A DNA stretch of 64,000 nucleotides from Aerococcaceae bacterium DSM 111021 (GTDB lineage Bacteria > Bacillota > Bacilli > Lactobacillales > Aerococcaceae), in assembly GCA_020112395.1 (NCBI GenBank), contig JACCEK010000001.1, positions 1,240,001-1,304,000 on the forward strand. The letters run 5' to 3'. A model generated the notes under the pieces. It was not told where the DNA came from. It searched no databases and saw nothing but the letters and a program-made list of their open reading frames with translations. Shown here piece after piece: positions 19,914 to 29,858 of this stretch. Position numbers and translations under genes: made by a program. Position 1 is the stretch's first letter; each line of letters starts with the position of its first letter.

Positions 19914-20648
19914 CTAATGTTCTGTTTTACGAATTAGCCAGTTAAAGATGAGCTGGGTAATAAATACGATAATTAGAATCAACACCGTCGCGACTAAGAT
20001 AACGTCCATACGGCTACGTTGGTATCCACGGGCAATCGCCATCGTACCTAATCCACCCCCACCAACTGTTCCGGCCATGGCTGTTAGACCAATAACGTTA
20101 ATCACAGTTGATGCACTTACACGCAGTAATGCTGTTAAGCCCTCACGCAAGTAAACACGAGTAATAATATCGAAACTTGATGACCCCATCGCCTCAGCAG
20201 CCTCAACCACACCAGGATTTACTTCTAATAAAGCAATCTCAACTTGACGAGCAAAGAATGGAATCGTACTCGCAATAATTGGAATCGTTGCAGCCGTTGG
20301 TCCAATCGTTGTTCCAACAATCGCTCTCGTTACATTAATCAATAAGGCAAGCAAGATAATGAATGGAATCGAACGGAAGATATTCACAAGTGAATCTAAA
20401 ATCTTATAAACTGTTCGGTTCTCTAAGATACCGTTAAAACCAGTTACGGTCATAATAATTCCTAGCAACAAGCCTAGTAATCCACCGATTCCGATTGATA
20501 AAACCATCATATAGACTGTTTCCCAAATTGCTTCAACAAATTCTTCTCGAAGTTCCCACGCATATGGAATGTACGTTTCTAAAAACGTACCCGCACTTGC
20601 AGAAAATTCTCTAAATGTATTCCCAATTGATACAACTATTTCACTCAT
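19914..20648 (-). CDS. metI: methionine ABC transporter permease
   Basis: The 244-residue protein has five to six membrane segments, the MetI motif FRSIPFIILLALLINVTR and the coupling loop EAAEAMGSSSFDIITRV. AGGAGG lies just before the ATG. The gap to metN is 1 bp, so they are cotranscribed. No substrate-binding protein gene (metQ) follows; it must lie elsewhere. Confidence 0.95.
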   Translation of the reverse strand: MSEIVVSIGNTFREFSASAGTFLETYIPYAWELREEFVEAIWETVYMMVLSIGIGGLLGLLLGIIMTVTGFNGILENRTVYKILDSLVNIFRSIPFIILLALLINVTRAIVGTTIGPTAATIPIIASTIPFFARQVEIALLEVNPGVVEAAEAMGSSSFDIITRVYLREGLTALLRVSASTVINVIGLTAMAGTVGGGGLGTMAIARGYQRSRMDVILVATVLILIIVFITQLIFNWLIRKTEH

Positions 20649-20649
20649 G

Positions 20650-21711
20650 TTATACCTCCTTCTTCACGTATTCTTTAACTAATTCATTAAATCGTTGTGT
20701 GCTAACATCGCTCTTCTCAAGATGATCAATCACTTTATCCACGTTTTCTGAACTTCCTTCAATCGCAATCAACATATTCCCAATCGGCGTGTTTTGAAGA
20801 ATCTCGACGTGTCCGTAAAGAATATTCACATTCACATCAAACTCACGTACTAAATTACTTAAGATTGGTTTTGTCGTTTCTTCCCCAACATAACTCAAGC
20901 GAATGATTTCTCCATTTTCATCAACGTTTTGCGTCATAGGATGTGTTAATACTAAAGCAATTTCTTGGTCAAAATGAGTTGCTGTGTTAATAAACTCTTT
21001 TGTTAGTGATTTTTGTGGGTTGGTGAACATGTCGATAATTGACCCTTGTTCTAGCACATGTCCATCTTCCATTACTGCCACACGGTGACATAAATCTTTT
21101 ACCACTGACATCTCATGGGTAATAATGACAATCGTTAAGCCTAATTGTTCATTTAGTTTACGTAATAAATCTAAGATAGACGACGTTGTCTTTGGATCCA
21201 GAGCACTTGTCGCCTCATCACATAGGAGAACATCTGGATCATTCGCCAATGCACGCGCAATCGCTACACGTTGCTTTTGCCCACCTGATAATTGACTCGG
21301 ATAATTATCTGTCTTTTCTTCTAATCCTACTAAATCCAACAACTCCGCAACTTTGTGAGCTACTTCTTCTTTATTCAAGCCACTTCCCTTTAAAGGAAAA
21401 GCCACATTGTCAAAAATCGTACGTGAATCCATTAAATTGAAATGTTGGAATATCATTCCAATTTTCTTGCGTGCTGCCCTTAAATCCTTCTTGCTCAAAT
21501 CTTGTAGCACCTTACCATTCACGGTAACTGTTCCTTGTGTTGGAGGTTGCAGTAAATTAATCGTACGCACTAACGTACTTTTACCTGCACCACTATAGCC
21601 TACAATACCGTATATTTCACCGCGATCCACTGAAATATTCACATCTTTTACAGCTGTGACAACTTTATCGTCATTTTGGAAAATGACATCGATATCTTTT
21701 AATTTAATCAA
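20650..21711 (-). CDS. metN: methionine ABC transporter ATP-binding protein
   Basis: The protein (353 aa) carries Walker A GYSGAGKS, signature LSGGQKQRVAIARAL, Walker B VLLCDEATSALD and a C-terminal NIL (ACT-like) domain (about 270-353) that binds methionine and inhibits transport. The start is TTG at 21711, 7 nt after AGGAGG. A T-box leader lies upstream and should couple expression to uncharged tRNA-Met. Confidence 0.96.
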   Translation of the reverse strand: MIKLKDIDVIFQNDDKVVTAVKDVNISVDRGEIYGIVGYSGAGKSTLVRTINLLQPPTQGTVTVNGKVLQDLSKKDLRAARKKIGMIFQHFNLMDSRTIFDNVAFPLKGSGLNKEEVAHKVAELLDLVGLEEKTDNYPSQLSGGQKQRVAIARALANDPDVLLCDEATSALDPKTTSSILDLLRKLNEQLGLTIVIITHEMSVVKDLCHRVAVMEDGHVLEQGSIIDMFTNPQKSLTKEFINTATHFDQEIALVLTHPMTQNVDENGEIIRLSYVGEETTKPILSNLVREFDVNVNILYGHVEILQNTPIGNMLIAIEGSSENVDKVIDHLEKSDVSTQRFNELVKEYVKKEV

Positions 21712-21732
21712 TTTTTATCCTCCTATCTATAC

Positions 21733-22029
21733 AAAAAAACACACTCATCGCTTTAAAAAAGGACGAATGTGCATAAAAAGTTCGTGGTACCACCTTAGTT
21801 CGCCAAACTATTACTAGTCCAGCCTCATACAGTACAAATCTCTAAGAAAATATTTATACTGCGACGATGTTAACGGTTGTTTCCGTTCATTCTTACTTAT
21901 CTTCAGAATGACCGCTCCATGGCCATGTTCACAAGCTATCTCTTTACTCACTTTCACCATCTGCGAGCTCTCTTTGAAAGATGTCACTTCTTACTTACCA
22001 TTTCATAGCGTTTAGTATTATTTTATCTG
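21733..22029 (-). promoter_or_regulatory. T-box leader of metNI
   Basis: The leader contains the T-box core AAGGTGGTACCACG (21796-21783) followed by a terminator hairpin CACATTCGTC...CGATGAGTGTG and seven T residues (21772-21733). Upstream is a long stem I region of about 200 nt with an AGTAAGAATG motif. A plausible ATG specifier lies in TGAACATGGCC, fitting tRNA-Met. Uncharged tRNA would stabilise the antiterminator and turn on metNI. Confidence 0.92.
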
Positions 22030-22035
22030 TGTGTA

Positions 22036-22064
22036 AGCATATCTAAAAATGAGAATAATGTCAA
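22036..22064 (-). promoter_or_regulatory. promoter of the metNI T-box transcript
   Basis: TTGACA (22064-22059), 17 bp, TATGCT (22041-22036), placing the start near 22029, at the 5' end of the T-box. Confidence 0.85.
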
Positions 22065-22235
22065 TGCACTTTATGTAATTCTCATAATCAAAAACAGCAA
22101 AAACTACAACACTTAAAACGCACACTATCACTTCAATCTTCCTAAATTTTAATAATTATGGTATTATGAGGTTGTTATTAAGATTAAAATCAGATGAGTT
22201 TATTCTATACAATGCAATACGTAGGAGGAATATAT

Positions 22236-23408
22236 ATGACAAAAAGAAATACAAAAGAAACGTTAAAATCTATTAAACCGAGTCCGATTCGTGCCTTTAA
22301 TGATAAAATTTCAGGTATCGAAGGCTTAATTAAATTAACCTTAGGTGAACCAGATTTTCCAACACCTCGTTTCATTAAAGATGCAGCAATTCAATCTATC
22401 GATAAAAGTTTTAACGGATACAGCCATTCAAAAGGGTTAGCTGAATTACGTGAAACGATTAGCGGTTATTTAAAACGTAAGTACGACCTAGATTACCGTG
22501 CTGAAGATCAAATTATTGTAACCGTGGGTGCGACTGAAGCAATCTTCGTTTCACTATATGCATTACTAAACCCTGGTGATAAAGTTGTTACCGCTGCGCC
22601 GAACTATGCAGTTTACAAAACTCAAGTAAACTTAGCTGGTGGGGAATTTGTACCGGTAGACGTAACAGAAGATGACTTCATCTTAACGCCAGAACGCTTA
22701 GACAAAGTGTTGACTGAAGATAAAGACATTAAAGTCTTACTAATGAACCACCCATCAAACCCAACAGGACATACTTATACAGCTGAGCAAATCAAAGGCC
22801 TTGCTGAAGTCGTTAAAAAACATGATATTTGGGTGATTTCAGATGAAATCTATTCAGAGTTAACTTACAAAGGCAAACACGTCTCAGTAGCTAAATATCT
22901 TCCAGAACACACGATTTTAATCAATGGTGCATCTAAATCGCATTCTATGACTGGATGGCGTATGGGGATTGTGGCTGGCCCTGCAGATGTCTTAAAACAA
23001 ATTTTTGTTATTCATCAAGGTGCAATCAATGCACCAACAACGCAAGCACAATTTGCTGGACTTGCTGCTTACTCAGAAGAAGGTGACGCAGCCATTGAAG
23101 AAATGCGCTTAGAATACAAGATCCGTCGTGATTACTTATTGGGCCGATTCCGCGATATGGGCTTCGATGTCTCAACACCGAACGGTGCCTTTTATCTATT
23201 CATCAAGATTCCAGATTGGTTTGAAGGCGACGACATGGACTTCTGTCTTAAAGTTGCTCACGAAGCAAAAGTTGGCCTAGTGCCTGGTCAAGCATTCGGT
23301 GAAGCTGGTAAAAACTACTTCCGTCTAAGTTATGCTGCAAATCTAGAAAACCTAGAAACAGCCGTTGACCGTATTGAAGCATTTGTTGAAGAGAACAAAC
23401 CTAAATAA
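22236..23408 (+). CDS. class I/II aminotransferase (PLP-dependent, PatA/AspC-like)
   Basis: The protein has 390 residues from the ATG at 22236, which follows AGGAGGAATATAT. The PLP lysine is in INGASKSHSMTGWRMG, and the phosphate and ring contacts are NHPSNPTG and SDEIYSEL. It resembles aspartate/aromatic or N-acetyl-LL-diaminopimelate aminotransferases of lactic acid bacteria; the amino donor cannot be fixed from sequence. It is monocistronic, ended by the terminator at 23426. A deleted paralogue lies at 34917. Confidence 0.93.
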   Translation: MTKRNTKETLKSIKPSPIRAFNDKISGIEGLIKLTLGEPDFPTPRFIKDAAIQSIDKSFNGYSHSKGLAELRETISGYLKRKYDLDYRAEDQIIVTVGATEAIFVSLYALLNPGDKVVTAAPNYAVYKTQVNLAGGEFVPVDVTEDDFILTPERLDKVLTEDKDIKVLLMNHPSNPTGHTYTAEQIKGLAEVVKKHDIWVISDEIYSELTYKGKHVSVAKYLPEHTILINGASKSHSMTGWRMGIVAGPADVLKQIFVIHQGAINAPTTQAQFAGLAAYSEEGDAAIEEMRLEYKIRRDYLLGRFRDMGFDVSTPNGAFYLFIKIPDWFEGDDMDFCLKVAHEAKVGLVPGQAFGEAGKNYFRLSYAANLENLETAVDRIEAFVEENKPK

Positions 23409-23425
23409 GTATAGTGATAATTATC

Positions 23426-23459
23426 AACACCTCCAAGTGATGCTTGGAGGTGTTCTTTG
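23426..23459 (+). terminator. intrinsic terminator of the aminotransferase gene
   Basis: ACACCTCCAAG and CTTGGAGGTGT pair around TGATG and are followed by TCTTTG. Confidence 0.8.
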
Positions 23460-23492
23460 TATTGGTTAATCAGTGGTTAAGTAGAAGAATTA

Positions 23493-23570
23493 TTATTTAT
23501 TCTTCCGGTTAAACCGATTAAATGGAACTATTTTTATTTATTCTTATGGTTAAAGTGATTAAATGGAACA
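23493..23570. repeat. 41-bp imperfect tandem repeat, two units
   Basis: Units beginning TTATTTATTCTT start at 23493 and 23534, share GGTTAAA and GATTAAATGGAAC, and differ at a few positions. They lie in the gap between two terminators. A more degenerate GGTTAA segment precedes them. Confidence 0.7.
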
Positions 23571-23622
23571 ATTCTCACCTATTCCTTCAAGTTACCACCA
23601 AATTCCATTAAAAATTTTGCAA

Positions 23623-23655
23623 AGAAAAAACACACAGCGGACTGTGTGTTTTTAT
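23623..23655. terminator. bidirectional terminator after the citrate transporter
   Basis: AAAAAACACACAG and CTGTGTGTTTTT pair around CGGA. On the minus strand it follows the transporter gene. Confidence 0.8.
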
Positions 23656-23688
23656 TGTTAATGAAAAACGGTCTGTTGCTATGTGGTT

Positions 23689-24984
23689 CTAGAATTGAAC
23701 GACACCTAAGAGTGTTGCAGCTATTAATGTAATGATACTTGCTGCCCACATAATTGGTAAGTTTGCTTTAATATGCTCACCAATGGTTGTACCAGCCAAT
23801 GATACCCCAACGTAGTTGGCAGCAACTGTTGGACTGATGTAAGTACCATAAGTACCTGTAATTAAGAACGTTGCAGCAACTGTCGATGCTGAAATTCCAA
23901 ACGGCTCTACAATTCCGATTACAATTGGAAGTAATGCGAAGTAGAAAGCATCTGTACCAAGAACCATCATTAATGGTACTGAGAATAATGCTAAGAACCA
24001 GTGAGTATGTGGTGCGATAAATTCTGGTAATGCGTTAATAATCGTTGTAGCCATTGCTTCAACCATTCCAGAACCTTCAATAACACCAATAAATATACCT
24101 ACGGCGAATAATGTCATCGTCATAACGATAGCGTTATTACCATATTCTTGAATTTTCTTACCTTGTTCTTTCACTGATCTAAAGTTACCTAAGATTGCGA
24201 ATGCGTAGGCAACCATGAAGATAAAGTGCATTGGTAAACCAGTATCAATGAATAATAAAGCTAACATAATTAATGTTACAACTAAGTTATAGATATAAAG
24301 GCCTTTGCTTGTTTTTGGTTCTGAAGTAACATCTCCAGCTAAATCAACAATATTTACATTACCATCGACTGAGCCTTCACGTTTACGACGCGAGTTAATC
24401 ACAGCGTTAATGATAGCTAATAAGAACATTACAACAACAGCTGGTAAGATGAATGAATAAAGATCTGAAACCTCTACCCCTGCAACAGAAGCTGCACGAA
24501 TTGTTGGTCCACCCCATGGGATAATGTTCATTGCTGCCATTAATCCAGTCACTGTTCCTAAGAACACGACCGGTTTAACCCCTAATTTATCCATGATTGG
24601 TTTGAAAGCTGGAATAGCGATTAAGTACGTTGAAGCGCCACTACCATCCAAGTGTGCTACAGTTGCAACTAATAAAACCGCGATAAAGATTGCAGTAATT
24701 TTGTTACCAACTTTACTAATTACAAAATCTACTAACGGGTCGAATAAGCCCTGTTCTGACATTAATGTAAAGAACGAGATCGAGAATAAGAACAGCACTG
24801 CTGTATTTAAGATAGATGCTAACCCATCGTTAACATATAAACTTATATCCGCAATACTTGCTCCAGAAACTACCGCTGCGATTAATGGTAAAATGATGAA
24901 AGCCATCGGTGGAGACATTTTCTCTCCGATTAAGACATACATCAATATGATTATGAGTATAAAACCTATAATTGCTAAATACAT
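23689..24984 (-). CDS. citH: citrate transporter, CitMHS family
   Basis: The 431-residue protein has about twelve hydrophobic segments and family motifs HLDGSGASTYLIAIPAF and IPWGGPTIRAAS. CitMHS proteins carry metal-citrate complexes in symport with protons. It lies downstream of the citrate lyase genes on the same strand, with its own -10 (TATAAT, 25059-25054) and cre site. The symbol follows the enterococcal cit cluster; the Bacillus orthologue is called CitM. Confidence 0.93.
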   Translation of the reverse strand: MYLAIIGFILIIILMYVLIGEKMSPPMAFIILPLIAAVVSGASIADISLYVNDGLASILNTAVLFLFSISFFTLMSEQGLFDPLVDFVISKVGNKITAIFIAVLLVATVAHLDGSGASTYLIAIPAFKPIMDKLGVKPVVFLGTVTGLMAAMNIIPWGGPTIRAASVAGVEVSDLYSFILPAVVVMFLLAIINAVINSRRKREGSVDGNVNIVDLAGDVTSEPKTSKGLYIYNLVVTLIMLALLFIDTGLPMHFIFMVAYAFAILGNFRSVKEQGKKIQEYGNNAIVMTMTLFAVGIFIGVIEGSGMVEAMATTIINALPEFIAPHTHWFLALFSVPLMMVLGTDAFYFALLPIVIGIVEPFGISASTVAATFLITGTYGTYISPTVAANYVGVSLAGTTIGEHIKANLPIMWAASIITLIAATLLGVVQF

Positions 24985-25039
24985 ATTTTCCTCCTACATA
25001 CATATATTATTTTGTGAAACATCCCCCAAACAACTATAA

Positions 25040-25053
25040 AGAAATCGTTTACA
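25040..25053. promoter_or_regulatory. CcpA cre site upstream of the citrate transporter
   Basis: AGAAATCGTTTACA matches 13 of 14 positions of TGWAANCGNTNWCA. It lies immediately downstream of a TATAAT -10 on the minus strand, a position that gives repression by CcpA. Confidence 0.75.
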
Positions 25054-25155
25054 ATTATATTTTAATATAGTTATCCTATTAAAACAACATTTAAACTGTC
25101 TTTTAACTGTTCTTTGCATGTTCATCTGTTCACATAAAACACAATAGACAATCGC

Positions 25156-25689
25156 TTATCCTAAAAGGATATTTGCGATTGCTTCTTGTGATTCTTCAAT
25201 TGAGTGTTTGCGAGAACGAGCACATTCTTTAGCTGGACGGTCGCAAATATAACATTGACGCTTTCCTACTCCAACCTCTTCACGCTTCAAACTGCTTAAT
25301 TTTCCGTCTTCTAATTTAACAACATCTAAATCAAAGACACGGCCTTTTGAATGAGTTTCTTCAAGTGCTACCATTCTTTTTTTCAATTCAATGCTATCAA
25401 TATCCACAAAGAAATATGCTTCTGGCCCAGTTGGCAAGTTCAAATCTTCTGAAAACTGAATCGTCACATCGTCTAACTTTGCTTTTATTTCTGTCAGCAT
25501 TTCTTCAAAGACACCCACTAGATAAAGAGATGTTTTAATATTACCTGGTATATTCAAAGTGACAGATAATAATGAACCCGGAGAATGTTGATTAATAATC
25601 TGGGTCTGCCTGAATGCACGTTTTTCACGCGCATCCAGCATCTCCATTAAACTCACTTCCGGGCCATTAAATACTTCATCCTTATACAT
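25156..25689 (-). CDS. citX: apo-citrate lyase phosphoribosyl-dephospho-CoA transferase
   Basis: The protein (177 aa) begins [24 protein letters not shown] and contains [20 protein letters not shown] and a cysteine-rich [20 protein letters not shown] typical of CitX. It attaches the prosthetic group made by CitG to the acyl carrier CitD. The ATG at 25689 overlaps the end of citF by 8 bp with no strong ribosome binding site, so translation is probably coupled. A TTG 9 nt upstream is also open. Confidence 0.92.
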   Translation of the reverse strand: MYKDEVFNGPEVSLMEMLDAREKRAFRQTQIINQHSPGSLLSVTLNIPGNIKTSLYLVGVFEEMLTEIKAKLDDVTIQFSEDLNLPTGPEAYFFVDIDSIELKKRMVALEETHSKGRVFDLDVVKLEDGKLSSLKREEVGVGKRQCYICDRPAKECARSRKHSIEESQEAIANILLG

Positions 25690-27214
25690 TGCGAACAACG
25701 TCGATCATCGTACCATCACGGTATTGAATTAAAGCAACGTCTTTCTCTCCATATTCAATTGGTTGAGGTGTTCCTACTATTGCGTAAGCTTTCTCTTTTA
25801 ATTCTTCAATTGTAAATTGTGGAATATCAACGTTCTTGAAGTGTTCTACTAAATCTTGACGTTGTGGATTAATGGCAATACCAATTTCAGTAACAACTAC
25901 GTCAACACTTGATCCTGGTGTAATGACTGTGTTAACTTGCTCAACAACTGTCGGTATTCTTCCTCGAACTAACGGTGAGATAACTAATGACATCTTACTT
26001 GCTGATGCTGTATCTGGGTGACCACCAATGGCTCCACGAATTACTCCGTCTGATCCAGTAACAACGTTAACATTGAAGTCTGTATCAATTTCTAGTGCTG
26101 ATAAGATACATATATCTAATTGGTTAATGGCAGCACCTTTGAATAAGGGTGAAGCGTAGAATATTGCGTCAATCTCAGTATGCTCAGGGTTACGTCCTAA
26201 TGATTCTCCTGATGGTGCATCGAAGTCTTGAACATCAATTAATTTATCTACTAAACCTTCTTCATGTAGCTCCACCATTGCATTTGTAATACCCCCTAAT
26301 GCAAAACTAGCTGTGATATTCTCTTTAATCATATCTTCACGCAAGTAACGCGATACAGCTAATGATGCACCACCTGTACCTGTTTGGAATGAGAATTTAT
26401 CTTTAAAGTATGGTGAGTTCGTAATCACTTGGTTAGCGTATTTTGCGATAACTAATTCTTTAGGGTTTTGCGTGAATCGAGTTGCCCCTTTAGCAATCCC
26501 TGAAGGATCTCCGATAGCATCAACTTCAACAACATAGTCAACATCTGTTTGAGGAATGCTGATTGGTGTATTTGGATAAGGCATTAATGAGTCTGTAATG
26601 GCTACAACGTTGTCTGCATATCTTGCATCCACTTTCGCGTAACCTAACGAGCCACAAATTGCTTTACCTTTAGTACCATTTATATTTCCATAGGCATCTG
26701 AACTTGGCGCACCTATGAAGGCAACGTCAATTTTGATTTCGCCTGATGCAATTGCTTGTGCACGTCCACCATGAGAACGTAGTACAACTGGGTTTTTCAT
26801 AATTCCGTCAGAAACTGCTGCTCCGACTTTATCACGTAAACCACTTGATGTAATGTTTGTGACTACACCATTTTTAATGTGTTCGATTAATGGCTCATGA
26901 ACGTTGGCAATTGAACTTGGTGCAATCGTTAAATCTTTAATTCCCATTGCTGCAATCTCATCCATGACCATGTTTAGTACATAGTCACCTTCACGGAAGT
27001 GGTGGTGGAAAGAAATTGTCATACCGTCTTTAAGTCCTGTTTTTTCAATCGCTTCACGTAAGCTACCTACTAATTTGTCATCACCTAGTTTAATAGGATT
27101 GATTTTACGGATAGACTCTTCATATTGTGTGCTGTATTTAGATTCTTCTCCATAAGCACCGTATTGATCAACAATATGTTGTGGAATATCGCGACCGACT
27201 GTATTCTTAACCAT
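25682..27214 (-). CDS. citF: citrate lyase alpha subunit (citrate:acetyl-ACP transferase)
   Basis: The 510-residue protein has the CitF/CoA-transferase fold, with [29 protein letters not shown] and [13 protein letters not shown]. It swaps the acetyl group on CitD for citrate. GAGGAGG precedes the ATG, and the gap from citE is 2 bp. Length is normal. Confidence 0.97.
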   Translation of the reverse strand: MVKNTVGRDIPQHIVDQYGAYGEESKYSTQYEESIRKINPIKLGDDKLVGSLREAIEKTGLKDGMTISFHHHFREGDYVLNMVMDEIAAMGIKDLTIAPSSIANVHEPLIEHIKNGVVTNITSSGLRDKVGAAVSDGIMKNPVVLRSHGGRAQAIASGEIKIDVAFIGAPSSDAYGNINGTKGKAICGSLGYAKVDARYADNVVAITDSLMPYPNTPISIPQTDVDYVVEVDAIGDPSGIAKGATRFTQNPKELVIAKYANQVITNSPYFKDKFSFQTGTGGASLAVSRYLREDMIKENITASFALGGITNAMVELHEEGLVDKLIDVQDFDAPSGESLGRNPEHTEIDAIFYASPLFKGAAINQLDICILSALEIDTDFNVNVVTGSDGVIRGAIGGHPDTASASKMSLVISPLVRGRIPTVVEQVNTVITPGSSVDVVVTEIGIAINPQRQDLVEHFKNVDIPQFTIEELKEKAYAIVGTPQPIEYGEKDVALIQYRDGTMIDVVRNV

Positions 27215-27216
27215 AA

Positions 27217-28104
27217 TTATAGTTCCTCCTCTGTAATGATATTCGCTGCTTTAGCTAAAGCAATAACACGCTCAGCACGTTCAACGATTGGCTTATCAAC
27301 CATTTTTCCGTTAACAGAGATAACCCCTGAACCTTTTTCTTCAGCTTCTTGAATTGCCCAAATAATTTCTTTTGCATTGTCAATTTCTTTTTGAGTTGGT
27401 GCGTATTCATCATGAACAATGGGAATTTGACGAGGGTTGATAATTGATTTTCCATCGAAACCTAATTGTTTAATATGTTGTACTTCATTTCTGAAGCCTT
27501 CTTCGTTATCTACGTCTGAATAAACAGTATCTAAAGCTGCAATACCTGCATCTCTCGCTGCATGTAGAATGAAGCTACGTGCGAAGAATAATTCTTCTCC
27601 AGTGGCACTTCTTTCAGTCTTCATGTTTGTCACGTAGTCTTCTGCTCCTAGAGCAATACCGATTAAGCGGTCTGACGCGTGGGCAATCTCACGTACATTT
27701 AAAATACCTGTAGCTGATTCGATCGCAGCCATAATATTTGTTGTACCCACTTCGATGCCGTTTTCTCTCTCAACTCGTTCGATAACAGCTTCGACGTCTT
27801 TGATTTCTTGTGCATTTTCAGTTTTTGGTAAACGAATCACGTTCACGCCACCTAATACTGATGCTTCGATATCCTGATCTCCACCAGCTTTTAAATCGTT
27901 AATACGAACAACCGTTTCAACGTTACTATAGTCAATATTTTTTAATGCATTATGTACTAACATACGTGCAGTATCTTTCTCGTTCAATGATACAGCATCT
28001 TCTAAATCAAACATTACTGCATCTGAGCCGTATAAAGGTGCATCTCTAAGCATTGCTGCGTTAGCACCAGGCACAAACATCATCGTTCTTCTTAAACGTT
28101 CCAT
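27217..28104 (-). CDS. citE: citrate lyase beta subunit (citryl-ACP lyase)
   Basis: The 295-residue protein of the HpcH/HpaI TIM-barrel family has [18 protein letters not shown], the metal-binding MFDLEDAVS and [15 protein letters not shown]. It splits citryl-ACP into oxaloacetate and acetyl-ACP. Its ATG overlaps citD by 13 bp. Confidence 0.97.
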   Translation of the reverse strand: MERLRRTMMFVPGANAAMLRDAPLYGSDAVMFDLEDAVSLNEKDTARMLVHNALKNIDYSNVETVVRINDLKAGGDQDIEASVLGGVNVIRLPKTENAQEIKDVEAVIERVERENGIEVGTTNIMAAIESATGILNVREIAHASDRLIGIALGAEDYVTNMKTERSATGEELFFARSFILHAARDAGIAALDTVYSDVDNEEGFRNEVQHIKQLGFDGKSIINPRQIPIVHDEYAPTQKEIDNAKEIIWAIQEAEEKGSGVISVNGKMVDKPIVERAERVIALAKAANIITEEEL

Positions 28105-28397
28105 GTTGCAATCTCCTTCCAGTTAAATGTAGTTTCATCTGCAGCACGGTAAACAGCTGCAATTGTTCTTGCTTGAACTGTACAATCTAATGCACCTTGG
28201 TCAACAGCAGTTACTTTTGCGTTTTCCACTCCAAGTTTTTCTAAAGTTTCTTTGATAACTTTACGGATTTGTGCTCCGAATTGTTTCTCTACACTACTTT
28301 CTAGTTCAATCTCGATACCATTATCTGATTGAGCCACAGTGACCATAATGTCAGAAGACTCAACTGTCCCTGCGACACCATTTTGTTTAATTTCCAT
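28092..28397 (-). CDS. citD: citrate lyase gamma subunit (acyl carrier protein)
   Basis: The protein (101 aa) starts [19 protein letters not shown]; the serine of ESSD carries the phosphoribosyl-dephospho-CoA prosthetic group. The ATG at 28397 follows GAGGTG by 6 nt; a GTG 9 nt upstream falls within that site. Length is typical. Confidence 0.96.
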   Translation of the reverse strand: MEIKQNGVAGTVESSDIMVTVAQSDNGIEIELESSVEKQFGAQIRKVIKETLEKLGVENAKVTAVDQGALDCTVQARTIAAVYRAADETTFNWKEIATWNV

Positions 28398-28413
28398 CTT
28401 TTTCACCTCAAAT

Positions 28414-29409
28414 TTATTTTTTGTTTTGAATATAGTCGTACGTTGTACTTGGAACTAAATTCTTAATGCTTTCTGGATGACCTTCCGATAGTGCTTTACG
28501 TACTTTCGTAGCGCTAATCACTTCGCCTTCAATCTCTAATCGTGGAATAATTTCTAATTCCAGATCATCTTGAAAAACTTCACTCATACTTTCATTATAA
28601 ATCTCTGTGACGCGTGAATAAGGCTCTTTACCGACGAAGCGGTGGTTGATATTAAGAACCGGAGCCACTCTTTCTTTAAATAAAGTAGCATCAACCGTTG
28701 CTTGAATTCGTGCGACACTTTCTTGAGCACGATCTCGCAAGAAGTATGATGGGAATGTTGCCGAAGAGACCATGTAATCATTCGTTGGTAAGACAATGAC
28801 ATTTGACATGTCAGCGGTTGCACGTTTTACCAACATCATTCGCTCCTCATCATTAAATTCAGAACGATCTTCAGACAGAACGAATACATACACGTAATCA
28901 CTTTGTTTGGCTGTTTCTTCAATTAAGTGAAGGTGTCCATTAGTAATCGGGTTGGCGTTCATAACGACTGCGCCATTGTTTCCTTCTTTTTTATGATTAC
29001 TTAACATAGATAAGTAATCTTCAAAATTAGGATGACCAAATTCCATGAAGGTAACATTCGACGTCTCTACAATCTTATTAAAGCCTAGTGATTTAAAGTA
29101 AACACTATTCTTTGGACATGTATAGACGAAATAATGATTTGAGCCATTACTTCTTAGTTGATCCATTAGATGGACAACAATATCCGTCAGAAAGTTTTCT
29201 GATTGATAGTCTGAATGAACGGCTACACATTTAATAACGTTGCCAGCATATGAACCAGTAGCAACGAGATCATCACCTTTATAAATACCGACTGTATAAT
29301 CGGTCTGTTCCTGAGTGCTTAAGTTGGAAGCTTCTAATAAATCTTCCCAATCTTTGCGTGTACTTTGGCTTCGATGAATCCATAAACGTTTCGTTGTATA
29401 CACTATCAT
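28414..29409 (-). CDS. citC: [citrate (pro-3S)-lyase] ligase
   Basis: The 331-residue protein has an N-terminal GNAT-like domain and a C-terminal nucleotidyltransferase domain with [20 protein letters not shown] (HxGH-type motif) and SATKVRKAL. It acetylates the CitD thiol using acetate and ATP, activating the lyase. Start is ATG at 29409 or GTG at 29403; AAAGGAAG fits the latter better. First gene of citCDEFX. Confidence 0.96.
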   Translation of the reverse strand: MIVYTTKRLWIHRSQSTRKDWEDLLEASNLSTQEQTDYTVGIYKGDDLVATGSYAGNVIKCVAVHSDYQSENFLTDIVVHLMDQLRSNGSNHYFVYTCPKNSVYFKSLGFNKIVETSNVTFMEFGHPNFEDYLSMLSNHKKEGNNGAVVMNANPITNGHLHLIEETAKQSDYVYVFVLSEDRSEFNDEERMMLVKRATADMSNVIVLPTNDYMVSSATFPSYFLRDRAQESVARIQATVDATLFKERVAPVLNINHRFVGKEPYSRVTEIYNESMSEVFQDDLELEIIPRLEIEGEVISATKVRKALSEGHPESIKNLVPSTTYDYIQNKK

Positions 29410-29858
29410 CTTCCTTTTTTATTGACTAAAAGTTCTATTGCCTGCCCCAAACCAATATTGCATGAAGAAAATTATTCATTTCTTCATTCCACTATTCATT
29501 ATATATTAATTATATTAATCGTGTTGTTTTTCCCCTGTATTTTATAATTCTAATCCTTATGCTGCCTAACATGTTAACGTTATCAGTCGATTAGAATGTT
29601 ATTCTGATGTAAATATTATGACAGAACAAACCTGTAAAACAGCTGCATTGAATTTACTTCTTCTATATGAAGCCGTTTTAATTAGGCATTTATATAACGT
29701 TTTTTAGAGGTATATTTAGTCTTGTTTTTATTTTATGCAAAAATTTATACGCAAAAAAACACCATTAGAACAGTATTTTCCCAAAAAAGAATTTCATTCT
29801 GTTGTGTTTTCGCTTACAATAAAGATAAATATAACTTATGAGAAAGGTTGATATATAT
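29410..29858. promoter_or_regulatory. divergent cit/oad control region
   Basis: This AT-rich stretch separates citC and oadA. It holds a palindromic TTAATTATATTAA around 29506-29518, a TATAAT-like -10 for citC nearby, and a TACAAT -10 for oadA at 29815. In Enterococcus the GntR-type activator CitO binds AT-rich operators here; similar sites are expected but not proven. Confidence 0.6.
29805..29818. promoter_or_regulatory. CcpA cre site in the oadA promoter
   Basis: On the minus strand TGTAAGCGAAAACA matches 13 of 14 cre positions. It overlaps the spacer and -10 of the oadA promoter, which predicts glucose repression. Confidence 0.8.

Noticed and set aside
24524-25039. 171-codon open frame on the plus strand opposite the citrate transporter
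   Set aside because: It is antisense to a convincing membrane transporter with conserved motifs, has no ribosome binding site and resembles the complement of hydrophobic codons.
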